Part shown: positions 50,319 to 60,271 of the stretch, one piece after another | How positions within the stretch are numbered: position 1 is the first letter of the stretch | How the letters are laid out: every line of letters begins with the position of its first letter | Assembly (NCBI GenBank): GCA_964019655.1 | Contig: CAXHTR010000006.1 | Coordinates: forward strand, 496,001 to 560,000 | Source of the DNA: Perkinsela sp. pyNocScin1 | Taxonomy: Eukaryota; Euglenozoa; Kinetoplastea; Prokinetoplastida; Perkinselidae | Direction: 5' to 3' | DNA: 64,000 nt | Made by a program: the position numbers and the translations under genes | The notes under the pieces: generated by a model | Told to the model about the DNA's origin: nothing | Databases searched by the model: none | The model's input: the letters and a program-made list of their open reading frames with translations, nothing else

Positions 50319-51635
50319 ATGCTTCTGCGTATCCTCCTTACTGCCGACACGGGGCTTTTCCGTGCAAACAGCAGCACAATGACAGACCAAATGATCATGG
50401 AAACGTTTATTGCTGACACGAATGACGCCTTTCAGTCGCTCTTTCAGGATGCTGATGGTGAATACAGGGATGTTTGCGATTGGCTTGGTATCGAATGTGA
50501 TGATAATCAGCACGTCAAAGATATCAACTGGGGTGGTATGCAAAACGCTGGTGGTGCATTGGAGCTAAAAATGCTTCCGCTAACGCTGCAGAGCATAAAT
50601 GTATTGCACCAAGATGAAAGTGATGATTTATTCAGTGGAGAATTTGATGCACAAGTTCTTCCAGCTGCTCTCAAAAGACTCAACTTTGCGAACAACGCTT
50701 TTGAGGGCGAGCTGGTCACATCCCATCTACCAACCCACATGGAATCGCTTACACTCAAAAAGAATAAGCTGACGGGAAAACTGTGCCTGCGAGATCTCCC
50801 AAAATCAATCGAGTACGTTGACCTGTCGTCGAATAATTTTGATGGGGAAATAGAACTCCAACAGCTTCCTAAGCTGCTCAGCACGCTGAATCTCTCGCGC
50901 AACTGTCTGGAGGGGCAGATCAGCTTTGTCGACCTTCCAGAAAACCTCAAGCAGCTCAATCTGCTTGGCAATCAATTCACGGGGGAAATATCAGGCGAAC
51001 GACTCCCAGAGAAGTTCGAGTCGCTCAATATTTCCTCCAATTCTTTTGAGGGGCTCTTTGCCTTCCTCTTTCCCGATGAAACGAGGCACCTGTTCCTGCA
51101 GAACAACAAATTTGGAGGAGAACTGCAGATTTCAAAGCTTCCCATTGAGCTTCAAAGCATCAACGCGTCGCACAATGCACTGTGTGGCAGCCTTCCGCTC
51201 GGAGATCTTCCAGCTGGCATTCGATCAGTCAGCGCTGCCGAAAATGCACTCTCAGGGACGCTCAACCTCCACGACCTGCCCAAGCGGGCCCGATCGCTCA
51301 GTCTCTACGAGAACGATTTTACGGGGAGTATATCGCTGCAAGGGCTGCCGCCGAGCTTTCAGCACCTCAACCTATCGAAGAACAAGCTGACAGGGACAAT
51401 ATCCCTAAAAAATCTCCCGCGCATGATGCTGCGAATCATGCTTAGTGACAACCAGCTCGAGGGGACAATCAACCTGAGTGGGCTGCCGTTCATGCTACAT
51501 GCGCTGCACCTACAAAACAACAAGCTTTCGGGGAGCGTGGTGTGCATAGATGTTCCGAGAAACTTGGGGGATCTGAAGCTTGGTGGGAATAACTTTGAAG
51601 CAATTCATCTTCCGAGGGGAGTGAAGTATGAATAA
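50319..51635 (+). CDS. Long LRR protein with full cap (about 15 repeats)
   Basis: A 438-residue member starting MLLRILLTADTGLFRANSSTMTDQMIMETF. The cap is complete, C53, W55, C60 (CDWLGIEC), unlike most other long members. About fifteen repeats run from residue 85 nearly to the end, among the most regular of the array (LPKSIEYVDLSSNNFDGE, LPENLKQLNLLGNQFTGE, LPPSFQHLNLSKNKLTGT). It ends with a short tail, GNNFEAIHLPRGVKYE. The near-identical spacing makes a continuous superhelix likely. Confidence 0.92.
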   Translation: MLLRILLTADTGLFRANSSTMTDQMIMETFIADTNDAFQSLFQDADGEYRDVCDWLGIECDDNQHVKDINWGGMQNAGGALELKMLPLTLQSINVLHQDESDDLFSGEFDAQVLPAALKRLNFANNAFEGELVTSHLPTHMESLTLKKNKLTGKLCLRDLPKSIEYVDLSSNNFDGEIELQQLPKLLSTLNLSRNCLEGQISFVDLPENLKQLNLLGNQFTGEISGERLPEKFESLNISSNSFEGLFAFLFPDETRHLFLQNNKFGGELQISKLPIELQSINASHNALCGSLPLGDLPAGIRSVSAAENALSGTLNLHDLPKRARSLSLYENDFTGSISLQGLPPSFQHLNLSKNKLTGTISLKNLPRMMLRIMLSDNQLEGTINLSGLPFMLHALHLQNNKLSGSVVCIDVPRNLGDLKLGGNNFEAIHLPRGVKYE

Positions 51636-51923
51636 GGGATGATGAAATAATTGTGACAATGATAGCAAAGATCGATAAAGGAAATAGACAGAGTTGATAT
51701 TTACATGATTGAATGGAGCGCTTCACTATCATTGTGCGAATGGAATCCTCCCTTTGTGATGCTGTATAAAGTTTAAATGAAAGTCCTTGGAACGCGTATG
51801 GAATGAAGGATTCAGCCGATAAAGTACTTTTAAGAGGATACCTGCTCACTACAAAAGTACTTACTGATCCAATACCAATGTATGATCTCATTCTCACCAA
51901 AATTTCTTATTGGCAATTTCTCA

Positions 51924-52913
51924 ATGAACCTGCATTCCATCCTCCTATCATCCGCCGACCCATCGCTCGGGCGACTCGACCACGACTCACTACCGCACCA
52001 AGCGCTTATGGAGATGGTCATTGAAAAGTTTGAGGCTGAGGCTAAGGAAGAAATCCAAGACGACAACGGCGCGTTCATCGACGTCTGCGAGTGGGAAGAG
52101 ATCGAGTGCGACGAGGAGCAAAACGTCATATCGGTTACCCTCGGCAACGAGAGCATGCTCAACGGGCCCATAGCGCTCGAGTACCTCCCTCGCACAGTCA
52201 CGCATCTTGATCTGTGTGATACCGTCATCAGTGGCACCCTTGACAGCAAAGCGCTCCCGGTATCCCTCGAGTTTATCACGATGATGATGACAGACTTTAC
52301 TGGGACGGTCGACTTCTGTGGGTTCCCGAAGGACATTCAGGGCATCGACCTTCGAGAAAATCTGTTCGAGGGGAGCTGTGACTTAACAGAGCTTCCGGAG
52401 GAGCTCGCGCACCTGGACCTCAGCGGAAACAATTTTTCGGGAAGTGTCAGCCTCGATGCGCTGCCTGAACGCCTCAACACGATCATACTTTCGAAGAATA
52501 AATTTGAGGGGACTGTGAACTGTGCAAAGCTTCCACAGGGGCTCTTCAAAGTCGATCTCACTCGAAATCAGTTTGGGGGCGAGCTCGACTTTGGTGCACT
52601 TCCAGCACACCTCCAATTTCTGCGGATCGCCGAAAATTCTTTCGAGGGGTCTGTAGTGCTTGACTCTCTACCCGAGTCGCTCGTCCATCTCGATGCCCCA
52701 CAGAACGCCTTTTCGGGGGAATTTAAGCTGGGAAACCCACATGCGGCACTGCGGCGACTGGATTTCAGTAAAAACAAGCTGCAAGGGACTGCGCTGGTAC
52801 CCGGTGGAAACTTCCACGCATATCTCAGTGGCAACGAGATAAAGGCAGTGGTCAATGAGAAGGGAAAGGAGTGCAATATGGGCAACTACTTAGCACCGGA
52901 AACGGCGTGGTAG
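51924..52913 (+). CDS. LRR protein of the 39428/51924 pair
   Basis: The family-like Met is 51924 (MNLHSILLSSADPSLGRLDHDSLPHQALMEMVI, 329 residues); the frame is open back to 51882. The cap is C55, W57, C62 (CEWEEIEC). Nine repeats match 39428 in order: GTVDFCGFP, GSCDLTELPEEL, LPERLNTIIL, GTVNCAKLP, NQFGGELDF, and NPHAALRRLDF at the end where 39428 has KPHPKLLVMDF. The tail reads GTALVPGG, then GNEIKAVVNEKGKECNMGN. Many codons end in G or C, giving a less AT-rich gene than several neighbours. Confidence 0.9.
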   Translation: MNLHSILLSSADPSLGRLDHDSLPHQALMEMVIEKFEAEAKEEIQDDNGAFIDVCEWEEIECDEEQNVISVTLGNESMLNGPIALEYLPRTVTHLDLCDTVISGTLDSKALPVSLEFITMMMTDFTGTVDFCGFPKDIQGIDLRENLFEGSCDLTELPEELAHLDLSGNNFSGSVSLDALPERLNTIILSKNKFEGTVNCAKLPQGLFKVDLTRNQFGGELDFGALPAHLQFLRIAENSFEGSVVLDSLPESLVHLDAPQNAFSGEFKLGNPHAALRRLDFSKNKLQGTALVPGGNFHAYLSGNEIKAVVNEKGKECNMGNYLAPETAW

Positions 52914-53529
52914 AGATTCGTGTGAAATGGTTTAATCATTAATGAATAGAGTGCGAATGAATAATAATGATTTGAAGGATGTGATGATCCGTTCAAATGA
53001 AGTCACCTGTAAAGATTTTTTGCTCTTACATCGATGTCAATGTTATAATAGAGCTTCTCATATAGGGCTTCTACTCACAGGTTGGTCAGTCATTTCTTAT
53101 AAATTCATATTCAAGTGCAGAATCTTGTATCCAGATGGCATTGTACAGAACCTAATCGAGTAATCTTATTCACTTTCGCAATTCTTGCAAACAATAAAAT
53201 CAAGCATGCCAAGATAAAAGAATTTCGATATTTTGATCTAACGCGTATATCGAGAGTGCCATACATCAGGTTACACAAAATCTCGAGCCTCAGTTCAAGT
53301 TCTTTAATATGCATTCTCGTTTGCGTATCAAAATAATCAAAACTTTTTATTACTTTGCAAAATTTTTAATGCCATATTTGATTTGCCGAAACTGGTTTTC
53401 ATTTACGTCGAATTTCATCGTTCTAGGAAATTGCTATGTTTCTTTTATACTTCTGTAATAAACCGAATCAAGCTTGAAAGACTCATTATTACAAACTCAC
53501 TCACTTACCAATCACTACTATCAGTAATA
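52914..53529 (+). other. Intergenic spacer, 616 bases
   Basis: AT-rich, with overlapping short frames on both strands that resemble nothing in the array. The frame of the next gene is open back to 53383 without conserved sequence. Confidence 0.45.
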
Positions 53530-54399
53530 ATGCTTCTGCAGCTCGTATCTTCAGCCGACATCCCATCAGCACGCGCCACCAAAGCCTCGCTCTCGCATCA
53601 AACGTGCATGGAGCTCCTCGTCGACAAGATTGTCTCCAAAGACAAATTCATCGATGCCAGCGACGAGTTTCTCGATATCAGCAAGTGGCGGAAAACCAAA
53701 GTGGACGCCGCTGGAAACGTCCGCGAGGTCCAGTGGCACAGCCCGGGGAGCACTTTCTTCAACTACGGGGGGACGATAGACCTCCAATGGATCCCAGACA
53801 CAGTCCGCGACTTCAACTTTCGAGCAAACTTTCTCAATGGAACTTTCGCCGCCGAGTATTTGCCAGCTGGCCTTCGGCATTTCACTGCAAGTCGCAACAT
53901 GCTGGTCGGTAGCCTCGAGGCGCATTTGCTCCCAGAATGGCTCGTCACCTTCAACGTCGACGAGAATTGTCTGACAGGAAGCGTTGACTTTACGAAGCTG
54001 CCGAAGAATCTTCGTGAGATCAAGCTCTTTGAAAACAAGCTTTCGGGCCACGCAGACCTGAGTCATCTGCCTGAAGAGCTCACGGATATCGACATCCGAA
54101 GCAACGCCTTTGAGGGGACTGTTGACGTTCCATCGCTGCCAAAGACGCTCGTGAACATTCTTCTCTCACGAAACCGTTTTTCGGGGTCACTGCGGCTGGT
54201 TGACCTACCCGGATGCACTTACGTCATGTGGTTCGGGAACAATCGCTTTGAGGGGGAAGTTGTCGTCGATGATTCGGTGTCAAAGTGTCGAACAATAGAC
54301 CTTGACTATACGAAGATAACGGGGCTTATCGGGTCAGATGGGGAGCCGAGAACTTTCCCGAACGTGCGGCTGGACCTCGATAATCGGCTTTTGGATTGA
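53530..54399 (+). CDS. LRR protein without cap cysteines
   Basis: I start at 53530 (MLLQLVSSADIPSARATKASLSHQTCMELLV, 289 residues). The L-G-R-x-D motif is changed to S-A-R-A-T. The cap has W53 but no cysteine pair (ISKWRKTKVDAAGNV). A loop ending GGTIDLQWIPDTV recalls 47438 and 60272. Six to seven repeats follow. The tail has a strand GEVVVDDSVSKCR, then DYTKITGLIGSDGEPRTF, a distant form of the GNxIxxVVDxxG tail. Confidence 0.9.
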   Translation: MLLQLVSSADIPSARATKASLSHQTCMELLVDKIVSKDKFIDASDEFLDISKWRKTKVDAAGNVREVQWHSPGSTFFNYGGTIDLQWIPDTVRDFNFRANFLNGTFAAEYLPAGLRHFTASRNMLVGSLEAHLLPEWLVTFNVDENCLTGSVDFTKLPKNLREIKLFENKLSGHADLSHLPEELTDIDIRSNAFEGTVDVPSLPKTLVNILLSRNRFSGSLRLVDLPGCTYVMWFGNNRFEGEVVVDDSVSKCRTIDLDYTKITGLIGSDGEPRTFPNVRLDLDNRLLD

Positions 54400-54758
54400 A
54401 AGCAAGCTCGTGAAGCATATGGATATAGATAAAGAATAAGTTTGAAGATATTATAGTGATGTGAAATCTTCAGCAAGAGCTTTTTATCATACCTAGAATA
54501 AAATTTTGATAATTCTGATTCAAAATGTAAGCATCCGTACACGCAGGAATGTGGAAAAGTGGAACTGCATTTTGTGGTTTGTGGCGCTTCAGATTATCAC
54601 GAGGTTTACTCATAGCGACACGATGATCAAAGCTATCACTTTGATAGCATGTTAATAAGATTATGTTTTAACCGATGATCGGCACAGCTCAATCATAAAG
54701 CTATTCTGATCCCATTTTTCATACTTCTCTTGTTTTTTGAGAACTCTTTTACCAAACG
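54400..54758 (+). other. Intergenic spacer
   Basis: AT-rich; no feature recognised besides a T/C-rich tract before the pseudogene start. Confidence 0.45.
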
Positions 54759-55549
54759 ATGCTCTTCTCTGCAATTCTCCCCACTGAACCTTCTCTTGAG
54801 CACTTTCTCAGCAAGACGCACAGATTGCCTTCCGCAACGCACTCATAAAAGCTTTCATTGCGCCTAAAGAAGGGACAAACCTTGACTTTTTCACGAGCTC
54901 TGAATATCCTCTCGTCGATGTATGCAGATGAATATATGCAGATGGAAAGGTGTGCTATGCTCGAATGATGAAGTCAAAGCGATCTTCATCTCACCGGAAA
55001 TGCGAGACGAGGAAGGCAAGTTTGTACCCCTTGTGGACATTCGCTGGCTCCCGCCCACGCTTGAGTTCATTCATCGTTCATGTCATTCTTTACCGTGAGT
55101 TTCATGCTGCAATAATGCCACAAAAGTTGAAATATTTGTACCTCAAGAATGTGCAAGGGTTCCTCGGTGTTGACAACAGACAATCGATAGATCTTCAGAA
55201 TCTTCCCCTTGAGCTTGAAGAATTTATAGTTCTTGACTCAATACATTATTATGGAACTCTAAAAATCATGTCGATGCCGCCCCGCATGCGCATACTTTGG
55301 ATAGAAAGCACTGGGAGTTTCAATGCGATCGTGAACAAAGCCGCATTTCCAGAGTCTTTCAAGCATTTTTACTTGTGTGATCCATTAGGGGAGGTCAGTT
55401 TGATCACTAGCCGTGGAAAGAAAGTCAAATGCGCGCTCTATGATACGCCGATGGGTGTGCGAGAGGCGCTTCGCGTATCTGCAAGCTTCCAGCTCATGGA
55501 GTGGTGTATCCGAAGCGGTAAAGATGATTCGCGAGAGCTTATTGAATGA
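54759..55549 (+). pseudogene. Pseudogene of the 9310/11617 branch
   Basis: The ATG at 54759 reads MLFSAILPTEPSLEHF, then the homology moves to another frame (QDAQIAFRNALIKAF). In the cap, DVCR is followed by a stop and then CRWKGVLC: the sequence atgcagatg occurs twice about 14 bases apart, so a short tandem duplication inside the cap codons caused this break. After RWLPPTLEF a further frame change leads into LPQKLKYLYLKNV, LPLELEEFIV, GTLKIM and MPPRMRILWI, the branch core, to a stop at 55549. The dead gene is otherwise full length. Confidence 0.8.
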
Positions 55550-55961
55550 AAGATGCCCGAGAGGGTTGTATAGCGGGTTTATAGATTAAAGTAGAATCAT
55601 CAATACGGAAAAAGAGTAAGGATACGAAGTATTCGTGCTTTTCGGAGATCTCGTTGTCTGATAAATTTACTGCTTATGAAATTTTATTTCAAAATGTGGA
55701 TTCTGACTGTTGATAGTGCTGAATCTTTGAAATCATCATTAAATTTTCTCTGCTTTATTTCCCCTTTTGGGGCGAATTTTGCGAGGATTTGAAGCCCTTT
55801 TAGCATTTTAAAAATTGAAACAAAAAAATCTGATCGCTACTCATCTCTAATGATGATTCAGCACAAAAGAAATTATAAGAATATGTCCTGACTTTTGATG
55901 TATTTCTTTGATCTCCACACTCATGCACCTAATTCACTTAATTTTGTATAAATTAATTTCA
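55550..55961 (+). other. Intergenic spacer
   Basis: AT-rich; no feature recognised. Confidence 0.5.
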
Positions 55962-56888
55962 ATGCTTCATTACCTTATCACTGCAGACCCCGGGCTCTTC
56001 CGTGCTGGAATCTCAACATTGTCCGAGCAAACGCTTATGGAAATTCTTATCAGCGAATACGACACGAGTGATCTCGAAAAGTTCAAAAACTCGAAAGGGG
56101 ACTTTCTATCTGCGTGTGATTGGTTCGTCGTCGAATGTGACGATGAAAAGCACATCAAGCATATCAATTGGTCCGAGGCACTCTCTGTGGACACGCATGT
56201 CTCCCTCGACATGCTCCCACCACTTCTTGAGTCAATAAACCTCTCTCGTGGAATATTTGCAGAAGTTAGGCTCTACGGTACACTCACAATTGCGAAACTA
56301 CCTGAATCTCTCAAAGTTTTCCATTTGCGATATAATCGATACACAGGAAGCGTGGACCTATCGACACTCCCAAGCCGTATGTCCGTTTTCGACGTCTATG
56401 GCAATTCGTTCTCAGGGAGTGTCGACTTGACTCATTTGCCGGACGCGCTCGAACATCTCGATCTTGGCAACAATGAATTCTCAGGCAGAGTGGACCTCGA
56501 GCGCTTGCCGAGAGACCTCGAGACAATCGATTTGTGTGAGAATCAATTTTCGGGAAGTTTGTGCTTGGACTACTTGCCAGAGACGCTTCGTGAGGCCTAC
56601 TTCGGAGAGAATGCGTTCCGGGGCGTAATATCCCTGAAAAAGCTCCCGAGAGATTTGCAAAACTTACAGTTAAGCGATAATCAGCTTAACGGGGAAATTG
56701 ACCTGCATTCCCTACCAGAGGGTATGCATGTGCTTCAGCTGCAAGACAACGACTTTTCAGGGGAAATTTCTTTCGAAGACCTTCCAGGAGGCATGCGTGC
56801 GCTCAACTTGAGCAGAAATAGCCTTCGGGTACGGAAGGATGCTGGGGACATCCCAGATATTGTCATGATGGATGGCAATGACTATTAA
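55962..56888 (+). CDS. LRR protein with full cap and 9 repeats
   Basis: I start at 55962 (MLHYLITADPGLFRAGISTLSEQTLMEILI, 308 residues). The D-x-G-L-F-R variant of the L-G-R motif is shared with 50319 (TGLFRA) and 58306 (PALFRP). The cap is C52, W54, C59 (CDWFVVEC). Nine regular repeats follow (LPPLL to LPGGM) with NEFSG, NQFSG and NDFSG turns. The tail is short and acidic, with two Met near the end (IVMMDGNDY). Confidence 0.92.
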   Translation: MLHYLITADPGLFRAGISTLSEQTLMEILISEYDTSDLEKFKNSKGDFLSACDWFVVECDDEKHIKHINWSEALSVDTHVSLDMLPPLLESINLSRGIFAEVRLYGTLTIAKLPESLKVFHLRYNRYTGSVDLSTLPSRMSVFDVYGNSFSGSVDLTHLPDALEHLDLGNNEFSGRVDLERLPRDLETIDLCENQFSGSLCLDYLPETLREAYFGENAFRGVISLKKLPRDLQNLQLSDNQLNGEIDLHSLPEGMHVLQLQDNDFSGEISFEDLPGGMRALNLSRNSLRVRKDAGDIPDIVMMDGNDY

Positions 56889-57175
56889 GACGAAAAGAAT
56901 AACAAAGAGATGAGAGCAATAGATTAATTATTAAAATCTAAAGTACAATCTCATCATTCTAACGAGAATATTTTTTTATTTGTGCGCTTGATATTGCAAA
57001 TGGTGGATTTCGGAGATACGACACGCGGACAGCATGCAAAAATCCGAAATATGAGCTTTATCTTCGAAATTTATCGCCTTGAGACTGCTATAATGGAAGC
57101 TGCCATCAATTCAAGCGTAAAACCTTCAATCTTTAGTTTTTCACAGTTGAAATGATTAATAACGTACAATTCCAA

Positions 57176-57853
57176 ATGTTTCTAACATTCGCTCTCTGCG
57201 TCGACGCCGCTTTACCTTCAAATTACGGAAGAAGCCTTGAAGATGATCTTGCCTATCAGGATGCAGTCCTTGACCGATTCTTTCCGCCACTAGACACCAA
57301 TTTCATGGGGAGCATTACGGCAAATGATAGAAACAAGCCAAAGTGCGCATGGTCGGGTCTCAAATGTGATAAGCGTGGCTTTGTCACGATGATGTTCTAC
57401 GAGACTATATGCAGGGCATACGATGTTGAGTTTGACTTCCTCTGGCTACCAAGCTCAGTGGAGGAAGTGTACCTCTCGAAGAACGGCACAACTGGGACAA
57501 TCGACACAAGGCTCTTCCCGATCGCGGCAAGGTACATAAACATGGACCACAACCGGCTCTCAGGAACATGCGCGCTTCAGTTCCTTCCGCCGCACCTCGA
57601 AGAGCTTTCGATGATGTATAATCAGTTTTCGTCGTTCGGGGCGCTCATCGACATCCCAGATAGTCTTAACACGCTGCGGATCACGTGGGATGCATGCAAA
57701 GAGAAAACACTCTACTACGGGCCGGTGCCATGGCTCGTCCAGGTCATTATCGAAAACCCTGGAAAGCTCCAAGAGATCATGCCTTTGGACGAGGAAGCAA
57801 GTGTGAAGGACAAGGGTGTCTTTCACGGCATATACAAAGATCGTATTCACTAA
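57176..57853 (+). CDS. Few-repeat LRR protein, 20415/57176 branch
   Basis: The family-like start is 57176 (MFLTFALCVDAALPSNYGR, 225 residues); an upstream Met at 57152 is in frame. The helix (AYQDAVLDRFFPPLD) parallels AYQSTSDAFLRR in 20415. The cap is C57, W59, C64 (CAWSGLKC). Few repeats follow, then the branch core: IPDSLNTLRITWDACKEKTLYYGPVPWLVQVII. The end is charged, without repeats. Conservation of W-D-x-C-x-E-K-T-L-x-Y over 36 kb marks this as a functional element of the branch. Confidence 0.85.
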   Translation: MFLTFALCVDAALPSNYGRSLEDDLAYQDAVLDRFFPPLDTNFMGSITANDRNKPKCAWSGLKCDKRGFVTMMFYETICRAYDVEFDFLWLPSSVEEVYLSKNGTTGTIDTRLFPIAARYINMDHNRLSGTCALQFLPPHLEELSMMYNQFSSFGALIDIPDSLNTLRITWDACKEKTLYYGPVPWLVQVIIENPGKLQEIMPLDEEASVKDKGVFHGIYKDRIH

Positions 57854-57995
57854 CTTTGCAAAAAGATAAGATTCAAAAGTTTAGAAGATTGCGTTTTTTT
57901 TTAGTCAAAAGAGGCTAGACCAGCAAGCAGGTGAGTAAAAGTTTTTTATCCATCATAGGGTGAAGATGATTTTCAGCTTTGTCGTTCAAAGCAAA

Positions 57996-58196
57996 ATGCT
58001 TCTCTCTAGCCCCAAAGCTGAGGGTTCACCTCGCGAGCTGCAATACAAACTTATCTACCTTAACACTAAAGGAGCTTTTTGTCGGAACGCTATAGGACGT
58101 AGAGATGTTCACTGACCAAACCGGCTCCTTTCAGGATGTCTGCTTTTGGACTCGAGCTCGCTGTGATAGCGAAAACATGTGTAGCGAACCACATAT
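57996..58196 (+). pseudogene. Relic of an LRR gene N-terminus and cap
   Basis: An ATG at 57996 in a family-like context reads MLLSSPKAEGSPREL and stops after 39 codons. In another frame, from about 58106, a decayed cap can be read: FTDQTGSFQDVCFWTRARCDSENM, which lines up with SFQDANGNFxDVCxWxGVxCDxENN of the next gene, 58306. No repeats are left. It appears to be the remains of a former neighbour. Confidence 0.55.
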
Positions 58197-58305
58197 GTAT
58201 CTCTAGTACCTCTGTGGCGATGATTTGCTGACGCACTTGGACAGTTAACATCTACCATTCCAAAGATTCTCTTCTCTTCAATTTTTTTCTTCGAAAGAAA
58301 AATCA

Positions 58306-59094
58306 ATGATTCCAATTTTCTGTATCTGCATCGACCCAGCGCTCTTTCGCCCAGACACCGGCCCCCTTACAGACCAGATGCGCATGGAAATTCTCCTCTC
58401 AGATTGCCCGGATAAGACAAAGGCGGCCTTTCAGGATGCCAATGGCGATTTTATTGATGTCTGCTCATTAAACCTTATTACTTGTGATACAGAGAATAAT
58501 ATAAAGCACATCAGACTGCAGAGCGTTGGGCTGCGTGGGAGCGTCTCGTTCGATATCCTTCCACAGCACCTCGAAATATTCAGCGTCTCAAGCTCGAGCG
58601 GCAAAGGCTTTACAGGCACTGTCTGTGCGGCGTCGCTACCCCGCAGCTTGCACGAATTCAGCATCGGCAGACACGAGTTCTTCGGCTCTGTCGACTTTTC
58701 TGAGTTTCCAGAGCCTCTGCTCGAACTCAATCTCTCAAATAATCACTTTACGGGGTCCGTGGACCTCTGTCCGCTGCCGAAGCATCTCACAGAGATTCAT
58801 TTGGATGGGAACGATTTTTCGGGGACGATTGACTTCAGTCACCTTCCCAGCGGCCTCGTCTGGGCATTTTTCAATTTTAATAAATTTTCGGGGAGCGTAT
58901 CGATCTCTTGTCTGCCGGATTCGCTCATTCAGCTCGACCTGAAGGGAAACAAGCTCGAGGGGGAACTGATCTATGCAAACATCTCAAAAAACCTTGAGAT
59001 GGTCAACCTCCGAAAGAACGCCATTGTGCCACCAGAGGGGTATAAGAAGCTCAAGTGGCTAAAGATAGATAAGCCAAAGGTTGGGAATGCATGA
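58306..59094 (+). CDS. LRR protein, cap Trp replaced
   Basis: A 262-residue member: MIPIFCICIDPALFRPDTGPLTDQMRMEILL. The cap keeps both cysteines, C53 and C60, but Leu replaces the Trp between them (CSLNLITC), the only clear such case among full caps apart from the Tyr in 9310. Seven repeats follow with NHFTG, NDFSG and NKFSG turns. The tail is short and basic (YKKLKWLKIDKPKVGNA). The cap relic just upstream resembles this gene's cap. Confidence 0.9.
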   Translation: MIPIFCICIDPALFRPDTGPLTDQMRMEILLSDCPDKTKAAFQDANGDFIDVCSLNLITCDTENNIKHIRLQSVGLRGSVSFDILPQHLEIFSVSSSSGKGFTGTVCAASLPRSLHEFSIGRHEFFGSVDFSEFPEPLLELNLSNNHFTGSVDLCPLPKHLTEIHLDGNDFSGTIDFSHLPSGLVWAFFNFNKFSGSVSISCLPDSLIQLDLKGNKLEGELIYANISKNLEMVNLRKNAIVPPEGYKKLKWLKIDKPKVGNA

Positions 59095-59168
59095 ATACCA
59101 TTGAAACGAGTAAAATGCTTTATTTCTATAAGAATTGAGGTGACCTTTGGTTGACTTTTACCTTCCCC

Positions 59169-59187
59169 CACTTTTTTGAAATTTTCA
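59169..59187 (+). promoter_or_regulatory. Candidate trans-splice acceptor
   Basis: The tract cacttttttgaaattttcag ends with AG at 59186-59187, nineteen bases upstream of the ATG at 59206. It favours the internal Met over the open frame further upstream. Confidence 0.4.
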
Positions 59188-59205
59188 GCTCATTCAAACC
59201 AAAAG

Positions 59206-60135
59206 ATGCACTTTCCTCTCTTTCACCTCGCTGACAGTGCCATCGGCCGCGTCGACCCACTGACCCTCAGCGAGCAAGTCTTAATGGAGCTCCTCATCGA
59301 AGGCCTCGACGGAGAATCCAAGGCCCACTTCCAAGATGCGAGCGGAGACTTTCTTGACATAACCGAGTGGCCCGGCGTGGAGACCGATGATATCGGCCAC
59401 ATTTCAAACTTTTCTTTCAAAACGATTGCGAAGGGTAACATAGCGTTGCAGTTCCTCCCGAAGCATCTTATTTCGTTCGACACAGGCCTTCTGCCAATGG
59501 GCGGCAGCATAGAAGCCAAAAGTCTTCCAGAAACCCTCGAGCACTTTTCAGTTGCAGAGTCAGGTGAGTTTTGGGGAACTGTCGACTTTTGCAATCTTCC
59601 GCGCTCCTTGCAGTACTGCAACCTCTCTGAGAATTCACTCACAGGAAGCGCCGAACTGACGAGTTTGCCTCCAGAGTTGCATTATTTATACATCAACAGC
59701 AACTTCTTTGCCGGCAGTGCGTCGCTCGATTCTCTACCCGAAGATCTACTCTATCTTTATATGCAGAAGAACGCTTTTTGCGGAGAATTATGCCTCTCAG
59801 CGCTCCCGGAGTCACTCATGGACCTCGACGCCAGCCACAACGCTTTTTCAGGAAGTCTCGTGCTCGACAGCCTCCCACCATCGCTTGTGCTGCTTCGGGT
59901 CAGAGGCAATCGGCTTTCAGGGGATCTCCGCCTTGCTGAGGCGGTCGATGGCGACGATATAGACTTCTCGGACAATAATTTCACGGGGACTGCTGTCATC
60001 AACTTCGACTGCCACGACATCGTCAATCTGTGTGGGAATTCTATCGTCACTGTAGTGGACGCTGATGGCGAGCCTTACAGCTGCATTTTGACAAAAGATG
60101 GGTTTGTGGAGACGTTTGAGATGAAAATGGGGTAA
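59206..60135 (+). CDS. LRR protein without cap cysteines, VVDADG tail
   Basis: A 309-residue member starting MHFPLFHLADSAIGRVDPLTLSEQVLMELLI. The cap has W55 and the spacing of the family, with Ile and Glu in place of the two cysteines (DITEWPGVETDD). About seven repeats follow with NSLTG, NFFAG and NAFSG turns. The tail is of the AVVD type and carries its own cysteines: GTAVINFDCHDIVNLCGNSIVTVVDADGEPYS. Confidence 0.92.
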   Translation: MHFPLFHLADSAIGRVDPLTLSEQVLMELLIEGLDGESKAHFQDASGDFLDITEWPGVETDDIGHISNFSFKTIAKGNIALQFLPKHLISFDTGLLPMGGSIEAKSLPETLEHFSVAESGEFWGTVDFCNLPRSLQYCNLSENSLTGSAELTSLPPELHYLYINSNFFAGSASLDSLPEDLLYLYMQKNAFCGELCLSALPESLMDLDASHNAFSGSLVLDSLPPSLVLLRVRGNRLSGDLRLAEAVDGDDIDFSDNNFTGTAVINFDCHDIVNLCGNSIVTVVDADGEPYSCILTKDGFVETFEMKMG

Positions 60136-60271
60136 GGCATAGATTATGCATGAAACGTTTAGGGAGATAAAAGACTTGAAACTTTTAAATTTTAAGTTAA
60201 AAGCATAAAAGCGAATCTCTTTGAAGCGCTCAGATTGATTGTTCTGACTTATTGCCTCTTTCACATCTCAA

